Shown: positions 1 through 5,908 of the stretch, piece by piece
Numbering within the stretch: position 1 is the first letter of the stretch
How the letters are laid out: each line of letters opens with the position of its first letter
NCBI GenBank assembly: GCA_900757465.1
Contig: CAAENY010000061.1
Location: 1-6,436, forward strand
DNA length: 6,436 bases
Origin: an uncultured Collinsella sp.
GTDB lineage: Bacteria > Actinomycetota > Coriobacteriia > Coriobacteriales > Coriobacteriaceae
Reading direction: 5' to 3'
Notes under the pieces: generated by a model
What the model was told of the DNA's origin: nothing
The model's database searches: none
What the model saw: only the letters and a program-made list of their open reading frames with translations
Program-made: the position numbers and the translations under genes

Positions 1-3000
1 CGTCGCCGCCTGCAAAGGAGTGCGTGCACCAGCCGGCAAGCGTCGAGGTGTCGTGCGTCGAGGTGTACAGGATCTTGCCCGGTGTGGGATGAATTCCGCA
101 GCGAACGTCGTAGTTGCTAAACTCCAGTACGTCCATGCCGGGGAAGCCACAGGTCGAAGCCATCGCGCGAACACCAGGCGTCAAATAGCCCAGGTCCTCA
201 GCAATAAAGTTGAGCGGACCCAGCTCGTCGTAGGCCGTCTGGAACAGGTCCTTGCCCGGGCCAGCCAGCCAGCGGCCGTCGGCACAGGCCTTGCCGGCAG
301 GGATGCTAAAGTAGCTGTGGAAACCCAGGAAGTGGTCCAGGCGCACGCGGTCGTAGAGCGCGAACGCACGACGCAGGCGATCCATCCACCAGCGATAGCC
401 GTTCTTCTTCATGTGATCCCAACGGAAGGTGGGGTTGCCCCAGACCTGGCCCTCGGGTGCAAAGTTGTCGGGCGGCGCGCCCGAAATCTCAATCGCCTTG
501 CCAGTGTCGGACAGCCAGAAGTTTTCGGGCTCGCTCCACGCGTCGGCCGAATCGTCCGAGACATACATCGGGATATCGCCGATGACCTCGATGCCCTTCT
601 TGTGTGCATAGTTCATAAGCTCGCACCAGGCAAGGTCAAAGCGATACTGCATGTACGCCTGCAGCTCGGCCTCGTCGTGGAATCGCTTGTCATCGATCAG
701 GTACTCGTTGTAGCGCGCGACATCCGCCGGCCAATCGTGGCGCGACAGACCCTCAAAGTGCTTCTTTACCGCCATGTAGACGCAGTACTTCTCGAGCCAG
801 TCGGCGTTGCGATGTTTAAACGCCGTGTACAGCGGGTCGGCATCCTCGCCGCCGCGGGTCTTCCAGGTGACGAAGTCGGCGGCCAGCTCCTCGTGGCTCT
901 CGGGCAGCAGGTCGATATTGCCTGCAAAGGCCGAGGGGCCGGCGTAGGGGGAGCGGAAGAAGTCCGTGGGATTGACGGGCAGGACCTGCCAGTAACGCAT
1001 GCCCATGGCGGCCAGGTGGTCGATAAAACGACGCGTGGGCGCGCCGATTGTGCCGGGCTTGCCGTCATCGGTCGGCACCGAGGTGATATGGCACACGACG
1101 CCTGCGCCATGATCGAGCGGTTCCTGCAGGCGCTCCTCGGCATGGTGATAGATGATCGAAGAGCCCAACGGGTACAGGTCGAGCGTAACCGTGCGGTTGT
1201 GGATCTCGCATTCGTGGCCGCTGATCACGTCGCTTGCACATTCACCGAGCGCTGGAATCGTCACGCAGTGCGAATTGCGCAGGCTGCGGTTGATGATAAC
1301 CGTCGCGGCCTCGCCGTCTTGGCCCGTGCGCGTGTAGGCCAAAACGTCGTCGTTGAGCGCAAAAGCCTTGATCTCGCCGTCGACCATAAACGGTAGAGCA
1401 CGGCGCACGGCCGAGGCGTTTTTAAGGATGGCGAGTGTATCGAAGTCGTGCAATTGGTCCTTGGTCGGCATCGTGCGGCGGTTGCCCGGATCGGTGAGGC
1501 CCTCCAGGCCGTACTCATCGCCATAATAGATCGAGGGCACACCCGGGAAGGTCATCTGCATGAGCGTCGCCAACCAAAAGCGGCTCTTGGCCAGGCCCAT
1601 GGAATTCTCGTTCAGGCGCCACTTGCTGCGCTCGCTCTCGGGCAGCTGCGACTCGTCGGGACCACCGCCGAGCACCGAGATGATGCGCGGACGGTCGTGG
1701 CTCGAAAGCAGATTGAGTGCGCAGGCCAGTGCCTCGCGCGGGTAGTTCTCGCGCAGGGTTTCGATATCCTCGGCTGCCTGGTAGGCGTTCTTGTAACCCA
1801 TCAAAAAGCCGATGACCATGTCGCGGAAGGGGTAATCCATAGCAGAGTCAAGCTCGGAGCCCTGCAGGTAGCGGCGCAGATGGCCATAGCTGATCTTGTT
1901 GGAGGCGTCTTCCCAGACCTCGCCGAGCAGCAGCGCGTCGGGTTTCTCGGCGAGCACGGCCTTTTTGATCTCAGCCAGGAAGTCATCGGAAAGTTCATCT
2001 GCCACATCGAGTCGCCAGCCGTGGGCACCGGCGCGCAGCCATTTGCGAATCACGCCGTCCTTGCCCAGGAGCCGCTCGCGTACCAGCTCGGAGCTCTCGT
2101 TGATGGCGGGCATGTTGCCCACGCCCCACCAGCAGTCATACGAACCGTCCTCATGGAAGTAAAACGCATCGCGCCACGGCGAGTCCTCGCTCTGCCACGC
2201 ACCGACGCCGGGATAATTGCCGTAGCGGTTAAAGTAGATCGAGTCGTCGCCCGTATGGTTGAAGACGCCATCCAGGATGATGGAAATGCCGAGCTTCTTG
2301 GCCGCCTCGCACAGCTCCGTAAAGTCCTGCTCGGTGCCCAGAATCGGGTCGATCTTGGTGTAGTCGGCCGTGTCGTAGCGGTGGTTGCTCGCGGCCTCAA
2401 AGATGGGGTTGAGGTAGATGGCCGTAAAGCCTAGCTCGGCAATGCGGGGCAGGTCATTTTGGATACCCTTGAGCGAGCCGCCGTAAAAATCCCAGGTCTT
2501 GATGGAGCCGTCTTCGGCACGCTCGTACTCGGGCGGTTCGTTCCAGTCCTCGACCATGCGGCGCTGGATTCCGTTGCGCGGCTTTTCGACCTCGGCCAGC
2601 GTGCGCTCGCGCCAGTTTTCGTCGCGGGCATAGCGGTCGGGGAAGATCTGGTAGACCATACCGCGCTCGTACCAGGTGGGACGGTTTTCGCGGTGCTTAT
2701 AGACGGTAATCTGGAAAGACGGAACCTCGGCGTAGTCGTAGGTTACGCCCTCGCCACCGGTGCGACCCTGCGGTGCACCCAAACGGACCTCGGGCTGGCC
2801 CTCGATATTGCAGATAAAGCTGTACCAGATAAGACAGGGCTCGGTGCACTCAAGCTCTGCAGTAAATATGCCGTCGCCCTCGTGCGTCATGGGATACAGA
2901 GACTCACCGATTTCATCGACCCAGGTACGCAGTGTAAGCGTTGCCTGGTCGGGGTCGGCATCCTCCAAAATCACCGATAGCGAAACGGAAGTTCCAGTGG

Positions 3001-3058
3001 TCACAGCGCCAAACGGAGTACGAAACTGCGGCAGACGGCTGTTGTGAATCAATCTCAT
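1..3058 (-). CDS. malQ: GH13 neopullulanase-like glycosidase fused to GH77 4-alpha-glucanotransferase (3' end cut by window)
   Basis: One uninterrupted frame of 1019 codons runs from ATG at 3058 to the window edge. Residues 1-125 look like a beta-rich N-terminal domain, without a signal peptide. Residues about 128-560 are a GH13 barrel with DGVFNH (263-268), MPAIN (316-320), WRLDVA (nucleophile D351), LLGE (acid/base E380) and SSHD (D455). The MPAIN block resembles the MPKLN of neopullulanase/cyclomaltodextrinase-type enzymes. A beta domain follows to about 640, and GH77 begins by about 650. GH77 shows the RYWQVLP and SPYAGPSAFAGN blocks, GDIPMYV (827-833), the 250s-loop block PPDNF...GQVWGNP, RLDHF (nucleophile D908), IAEDLG (E954) and THDTSTLAGW (D1003). 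Family knowledge predicts alpha-1,4 (perhaps alpha-1,6) glucan hydrolysis plus disproportionation of malto-oligosaccharides in the cytoplasm. About 100-150 GH77 residues should remain outside. The next in-frame stop upstream is at 3104-3106, and no other usual start lies between. The Shine-Dalgarno is weak. The symbol malQ fits only the GH77 half. Confidence 0.93.
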   Translation of the reverse strand, partial: MRLIHNSRLPQFRTPFGAVTTGTSVSLSVILEDADPDQATLTLRTWVDEIGESLYPMTHEGDGIFTAELECTEPCLIWYSFICNIEGQPEVRLGAPQGRTGGEGVTYDYAEVPSFQITVYKHRENRPTWYERGMVYQIFPDRYARDENWRERTLAEVEKPRNGIQRRMVEDWNEPPEYERAEDGSIKTWDFYGGSLKGIQNDLPRIAELGFTAIYLNPIFEAASNHRYDTADYTKIDPILGTEQDFTELCEAAKKLGISIILDGVFNHTGDDSIYFNRYGNYPGVGAWQSEDSPWRDAFYFHEDGSYDCWWGVGNMPAINESSELVRERLLGKDGVIRKWLRAGAHGWRLDVADELSDDFLAEIKKAVLAEKPDALLLGEVWEDASNKISYGHLRRYLQGSELDSAMDYPFRDMVIGFLMGYKNAYQAAEDIETLRENYPREALACALNLLSSHDRPRIISVLGGGPDESQLPESERSKWRLNENSMGLAKSRFWLATLMQMTFPGVPSIYYGDEYGLEGLTDPGNRRTMPTKDQLHDFDTLAILKNASAVRRALPFMVDGEIKAFALNDDVLAYTRTGQDGEAATVIINRSLRNSHCVTIPALGECASDVISGHECEIHNRTVTLDLYPLGSSIIYHHAEERLQEPLDHGAGVVCHITSVPTDDGKPGTIGAPTRRFIDHLAAMGMRYWQVLPVNPTDFFRSPYAGPSAFAGNIDLLPESHEELAADFVTWKTRGGEDADPLYTAFKHRNADWLEKYCVYMAVKKHFEGLSRHDWPADVARYNEYLIDDKRFHDEAELQAYMQYRFDLAWCELMNYAHKKGIEVIGDIPMYVSDDSADAWSEPENFWLSDTGKAIEISGAPPDNFAPEGQVWGNPTFRWDHMKKNGYRWWMDRLRRAFALYDRVRLDHFLGFHSYFSIPAGKACADGRWLAGPGKDLFQTAYDELGPLNFIAEDLGYLTPGVRAMASTCGFPGMDVLEFSNYDVRCGIHPTPGKILYTSTHDTSTLAGWCTHSFAGGD

Positions 3059-3119
3059 AATACGGTCCAGTTCAATAGAATCACGGCCTGCGGGCCATGG
3101 GCTTTACGCACAGGATATA

Positions 3120-3149
3120 AGTATATCTGTTGTACACAGGCTGTATAAA
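3120..3149 (-). promoter_or_regulatory. Candidate promoter of the GH13-GH77 gene
   Basis: Read on the minus strand, TTTATA (3149-3144) matches four of six bases of the -35 consensus. TATACT (3125-3120) matches five of six of the -10 consensus. The spacer is 18 bp. Transcription would begin near 3113, giving a leader of about 55 nt. The spacer contains the palindrome TGTACA (3131-3136), nested in CTGT-N5-ACAG (3127-3139), a possible operator. One GTTTAC motif copy sits just upstream of the -35. The call rests on consensus matching only. Confidence 0.35.
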
Positions 3150-3152
3150 CAA

Positions 3153-3280
3153 CATCCGTTTACCATCGGCGAACGGTTGTCCTAGAAAATCGTTTTACCA
3201 TCCATATTATCGCGATATTCGAAAAAGCCTATACCGATACTATTTGTAGCCAAACAAAAGTACATCGGTTTACTACGACG
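3153..3280 (+). repeat. Direct copies of a CATC(C/G)GTTTAC(C/T)A motif
   Basis: Three similar words lie on the plus strand: CATCCGTTTACCATC (3153-3167), AATCGTTTTACCATCC (3188-3203) and CATCGGTTTACTACG (3263-3277). A fourth copy is inverted, CGTAGTAAACCG at 3386-3397, and forms the right arm of the large palindrome. All four lie between glgA and the GH13-GH77 gene, and the first abuts that gene's candidate -35. Repeated half-site-like words in this position suggest binding sites for a regulator, but I cannot name one. Chance similarity in AT-rich DNA is the alternative. Confidence 0.4.
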
Positions 3281-3397
3281 AATTGAATGATCTCAACCAC
3301 GGTCAATTTGGTGATATTAAAACCGCAGGTAGAAGCGTTGCCAATTTCATAGAATACTCTCCGTGGTCGGCCAGAGCTATTTTGTCGTAGTAAACCG
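3266..3397. repeat. 132-bp interrupted inverted repeat (MITE-like or structured RNA)
   Basis: The left arm 3266-3282 pairs with the right arm 3381-3397. There are 14 contiguous matches, one G-T mismatch and then two more matches. A second block on exactly the same axis pairs 3296-3302 with 3361-3367 (AACCACGG-type against CCGTGGT-type, 7 bp). The sequence between is less symmetric. Two collinear stem blocks around one centre are unlikely to be coincidence. They suggest either a small non-autonomous element with terminal inverted repeats or a long RNA hairpin. I see no clear target-site duplication next to the arms, so a mobile origin is unproven. Confidence 0.55.
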
Positions 3398-3428
3398 GCC
3401 CTCTTTTTAATACAGAAGTTCAACCAAG

Positions 3429-3457
3429 AAGAGGGCGCCTAATTGGGGCGCCCTCTT
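3429..3457 (-). terminator. Intrinsic terminator of glgA (possibly bidirectional)
   Basis: A perfect 11-bp stem, AAGAGGGCGCC (3429-3439) with GGCGCCCTCTT (3447-3457), encloses a 7-nt loop. It starts 30 bp after the glgA stop. On the minus strand the stem is followed by a moderate T-rich run (CTTCTT-like). On the plus strand it is followed by TTTT, so it could also stop transcription coming from the left. Position and stem strength make it the natural end of the glgD-glgA transcript. It also implies that the GH13-GH77 gene has its own promoter. Confidence 0.85.
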
Positions 3458-3487
3458 TTGCGTTGGATTAAGTTTTAATCGTCCAGA

Positions 3488-5818
3488 CTAGTGACGCTTA
3501 CGGGTGGCCGTTGCCTTACGGACGGAGGTCTTCTTGGTCGGAGCCTTTTCCTCGGCCGGAGTGGCGGGGGAGATCGGGGCCTCCTTGGCGGGCTCGGCCT
3601 TTGCCTTAGCCTTGGGAGCGGTCTTGACCTCGGCGACCTTCGGCGTCGGCTCGGCCTTTACTGCGGGCTTGTCCTCGTCCTTAGCCTCTGCCTTTGGAGC
3701 TGCAGCCTTGGTCGTGGTCTTCTTGGCCGTCGTCGTAGAGCGCTTGCGCGTGGTGGTCTTGGCGGCCGGCTTTGCCTCGACAGCTGCCTTGGCCTTGGGC
3801 TCGGAGTGCGCCTCCTCGACCTTGACGGTGGGCTTTGCAGCAGCCTTCGGGGTCGTCTTCGCGGCGGCCTTCGTCGTGGCAGCCTTGGACACCGTCGACT
3901 TCGTTGCCGTGGTCTTCTTGGCTGCCGTTGCCTTCTTGACGCTCGCGGTCGTCTTCTTGGCAGCGGTCTTGGCCGGAGCCTTTGCCGCGGGCTTGGCCTT
4001 TACCTCGGGAGCGACCTCGGCCTCGGCAGCTTTCTTGGCAGCGGCGATCGTACGCTTGCGCGTAGTCGATGCCTTGGCAGTAGTTGCCTTAGCGGCGCTA
4101 GTCTTGCTAGCAGCGGCCTTCGTGGTCGTGGCCTTCTTAGCCGTCGTCTTGCGGGCCGTCGTCTTCTTGGCGGCAGGTTTCGACGCTGGCTTCACCTCAG
4201 GATCGACCTTAACGGGCTCGGCTTCAACCGGCATCTCCTCGGCCTTGGGCTCCTCAGCGGCAGCGGGCTCCTTAACGGTCGCCGCAGGCTCGGACTCTGC
4301 GGCAGCGGGCTCCTCGACAGTCGTCGCAGCCTCCACAGCCACCGGGCGCTCGATCTCCGGATGCATAAAGAAGTACAGGTCCAGATACTTGTCGGCCGAG
4401 CGCGTCCAGCTAAAGTCCTGGCTCATGGCCTGCGTGACCAGCTGGTTCCAGGCGTCGCGGTTATCCCAGAACAGGCGCGCCGCGCGGAACACCGCGTCGC
4501 CCATCTCGTCGCCGTTAAAGTTGCTAAACGAGAAGCCCGTGCCCTCGCCGGTAAACTCGTTGTACGGCTGCACGGTGTCCTTCAGACCACCGGTTTCGCG
4601 AACAATCGGCAGGGTACCGTAGCGCATGGCGATGATCTGCGACAGGCCGCAGGGCTCAAACTTCGAAGGCATCAGGAACATGTCGGCAGCAGCATACATG
4701 CGCTGCGAGAGCGCCGGATCGAACTCGATGCGAGCCGCCATGGTGCCGGGGTACTTGTCCTGGAAGTAGCGCAGGCCGTCCTCGTAGTCGCGGTCGCCGG
4801 TGCCCAGCACCGCCACCTGCACGCCGCCGGCCAGGATGCGGTCGAGCGCGTACATGACCAGGTCTAGGCCCTTCTGGCGCGTCAGACGCGTGACCATCAC
4901 CATGAGCGGACGGTCGTCGCGAACCTCGAGCCCCAGCTCTTCCTGCAGCTTGGCCTTGCATACGGCCTTGCCGGAACGGTCCTCCACGGTGTAGTTGGCG
5001 GCAATGCGCTTGTCGGTCGCCGGGTCAAAGCCCGCGACGTCGATGCCATTCAAAATGCCCTGCAGCGCGTACGAACGCTCGCGCAGAACGCCGTCCAGGC
5101 CCTCGCCAAACTCGGGCGTCTGGATCTCGTTGGCATAGGTGGGGCTCACCGTGGTGATAGCATCGGCATAGCGCAGGGCGCCCAGCATGTAGTTGATGCT
5201 GCAGGCGTCGCAACGCAGCTGCGAAGCGGCCGCCGGAATGTGCGCCACACCCAGGATGTCCTCCATCACGGTATCGCTAAACTGGCCCTGGAACGCCACG
5301 TTGTGGATCGAGAAGACGGTCTTGACGCGGTCATACAGCGGCAGGCCCTGGTAGAACTCGCGCAGGAACACGGGCGCCAGTGCCGTCTGCCAGTCGTTGC
5401 AGTGCAAGATGTCGCACTCAAAGCCTGCCGGCAGGTGCTGCAGGCTCTCGGTGATGGCCTTGGAGAAGAATGCAAAACGCTCGCCGTCGTCAAAGAAGCC
5501 ATACGGATAGTCACGCGCAAAGTAGCGCTCGTTGTCGATGAACATATAGGTGACGCCGTCGCGCTCGAGCCTCTCGAGTCCGCAGTACTCATTGCGCCAG
5601 CCTAGGCTCACGTAAAAGTCGGCAAAGTGCTCCATCTGCGCCTTGTACTCGTCCTTGATGGTTGCGTACTTGGGCACCATCACGATGACTTCGGCGCCGG
5701 CGCGCACAAGCGCCGCAGGCAGCGAGCCCGCCACGTCGCCCAGGCCACCGGTCTTCACAAACGGCGCGCACTCGGCCGAGGCAAACACGATCTGCATCTT
5801 TTTGCTGGAATCAGCCAT
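3488..5818 (-). CDS. glgA: Glycogen synthase (ADP-glucose, GT5) with long Ala/Lys/Thr-rich C-terminal tail
   Basis: It transfers glucose from ADP-glucose to the non-reducing ends of an alpha-1,4-glucan in the cytoplasm. The 776-residue product has a GT5 catalytic region at about 8-490. Visible motifs are KTGGLGD (22-28), HCNDWQT (139-145), SIHNVAFQG (170-178), NGID (257-260), TRLTRQKG (310-317, with R311 and K316) and SKFEPCGLSQ (385-394, with E388), followed by YGTLPIVRETGG. E. coli GlgA is about 477 residues, so the catalytic part is of normal size and about 285 residues are extra. The tail (491-776) is listed separately. I chose ATG 5818 (MADSSKK) because GGGAG lies 5 nt before it. The in-frame ATG at 5830 (MGDNM) has no Shine-Dalgarno. 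The gene follows glgD by 90 bp and ends before a strong terminator. Confidence 0.95.
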   Translation of the reverse strand: MADSSKKMQIVFASAECAPFVKTGGLGDVAGSLPAALVRAGAEVIVMVPKYATIKDEYKAQMEHFADFYVSLGWRNEYCGLERLERDGVTYMFIDNERYFARDYPYGFFDDGERFAFFSKAITESLQHLPAGFECDILHCNDWQTALAPVFLREFYQGLPLYDRVKTVFSIHNVAFQGQFSDTVMEDILGVAHIPAAASQLRCDACSINYMLGALRYADAITTVSPTYANEIQTPEFGEGLDGVLRERSYALQGILNGIDVAGFDPATDKRIAANYTVEDRSGKAVCKAKLQEELGLEVRDDRPLMVMVTRLTRQKGLDLVMYALDRILAGGVQVAVLGTGDRDYEDGLRYFQDKYPGTMAARIEFDPALSQRMYAAADMFLMPSKFEPCGLSQIIAMRYGTLPIVRETGGLKDTVQPYNEFTGEGTGFSFSNFNGDEMGDAVFRAARLFWDNRDAWNQLVTQAMSQDFSWTRSADKYLDLYFFMHPEIERPVAVEAATTVEEPAAAESEPAATVKEPAAAEEPKAEEMPVEAEPVKVDPEVKPASKPAAKKTTARKTTAKKATTTKAAASKTSAAKATTAKASTTRKRTIAAAKKAAEAEVAPEVKAKPAAKAPAKTAAKKTTASVKKATAAKKTTATKSTVSKAATTKAAAKTTPKAAAKPTVKVEEAHSEPKAKAAVEAKPAAKTTTRKRSTTTAKKTTTKAAAPKAEAKDEDKPAVKAEPTPKVAEVKTAPKAKAKAEPAKEAPISPATPAEEKAPTKKTSVRKATATRKRH
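3491..4348 (-). repeat. Low-complexity, histone H1-like tail of GlgA (residues 491-776)
   Basis: This part of glgA encodes about 286 residues built almost only from Ala, Lys, Thr, Glu, Pro, Val, Ser, Arg and Asp. I find no Phe, Tyr, Trp, Gly, Leu, Cys, Asn or Gln. Residues 491-542 are rich in Glu. Residues 543-776 are rich in Lys and Arg. KKTT recurs at 551, 621, 634 and 699, and TRKR at 586, 690 and 772, the last one residue from the C-terminus. Alanine codons vary between copies, so this is not a recent simple tandem expansion. Such composition is known from histone H1-like and HU-type tails and predicts disorder. Its role here is unknown. Confidence 0.9.
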
Positions 5819-5823
5819 ATTGT

Positions 5824-5828
5824 CTCCC
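5824..5828 (-). promoter_or_regulatory. Shine-Dalgarno that decides the glgA start
   Basis: GGGAG on the minus strand, 5 nt before ATG 5818, is the only good ribosome binding site here. It overlaps the upstream in-frame ATG at 5830, which lacks one of its own. The start at 5818 is therefore preferred, removing four residues (MGDN) from the longest frame. Confidence 0.75.
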
Positions 5829-5841
5829 ATGTTGTTATTCG

Positions 5842-5877
5842 AGAATAGCCGCCTGGCGCTAACCGGGCGGCTATTCT
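5842..5877 (-). other. Strong hairpin in the glgD-glgA gap
   Basis: AGAATAGCCGCC (5842-5853) pairs perfectly over 12 bp with GGCGGCTATTCT (5866-5877) around a 12-nt loop, in which 5855-5856 and 5863-5864 can pair further. It ends 23 nt before the chosen glgA start and 13 nt before the Shine-Dalgarno. Neither strand has a proper T-run after the stem, so a simple terminator is doubtful. It may be a weak terminator of glgD, an RNA processing or stabilising element, or part of a glgA leader. Confidence 0.65.
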
Positions 5878-5879
5878 AC

Positions 5880-5906
5880 ATGTTACGAGCGATGTTGCGG
5901 TGTCAA
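5880..5906 (-). promoter_or_regulatory. Possible internal promoter for glgA
   Basis: A perfect TTGACA lies at 5906-5901 on the minus strand, 2 nt after the glgD stop. TAACAT (5885-5880) could be a -10 with a short 15-bp spacer. The better -10 word TAGAAT (5878-5873) is 22 bp away, which is too far. Spacing is poor in both cases, so this is tentative. If real, the 12-bp hairpin would lie in the leader of a glgA-only transcript. Confidence 0.25.
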
Positions 5907-5908
5907 CG

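Larger units (their letters stand above)
3059..3487. other. AT-rich intergenic region with terminator, inverted repeat and repeated motifs
   Basis: This 429-bp gap separates the glgA stop from the start of the GH13-GH77 gene. It is visibly richer in A and T than the flanking genes. It holds the glgA terminator, a 132-bp interrupted palindrome, several copies of a GTTTAC motif and a candidate promoter, each listed separately. A 10-bp palindrome TATCGCGATA lies at 3209-3218. Short open frames exist on both strands inside the palindrome, but none has a convincing ribosome binding site or a recognisable product. I see no tRNA, CRISPR or riboswitch I can name. Confidence 0.7.

Noticed and set aside
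20..2980. Long plus-strand open frames at 20-1396, 1448-2434 and 2459-2980
   Set aside because: They lie opposite the continuous GH13-GH77 frame and their translations show no recognisable domain. They are antisense shadows produced by GC-rich codon use.
3149..3180. Imperfect hairpin ACAAC-AT-CCGTT with AACGG-TTGT
   Set aside because: It needs a 2-nt bulge and has short arms in AT-rich DNA. It is not convincing as a regulatory structure.
3250..3390. Plus-strand 47-codon stretch with protein-like composition (contains VYYDELNDLNHG)
   Set aside because: It has no ATG or GTG start and no ribosome binding site, and it ends in the right arm of the palindrome. It might be a decayed gene fragment, but there is not enough evidence to annotate it.
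3229..3423. Minus-strand 64-codon frame in the intergenic region
   Set aside because: It spans the inverted repeat and starts just after the glgA terminator without a clear Shine-Dalgarno. Its product is not recognised, so it is probably non-coding.
3491..4867. Plus-strand open frames of 458 and 372 residues opposite glgA
   Set aside because: Their Gly/Leu/Arg- or Ala/Val-rich translations are the complement of the Lys/Ala/Thr tail and the GT5 domain. There is no independent support for coding.
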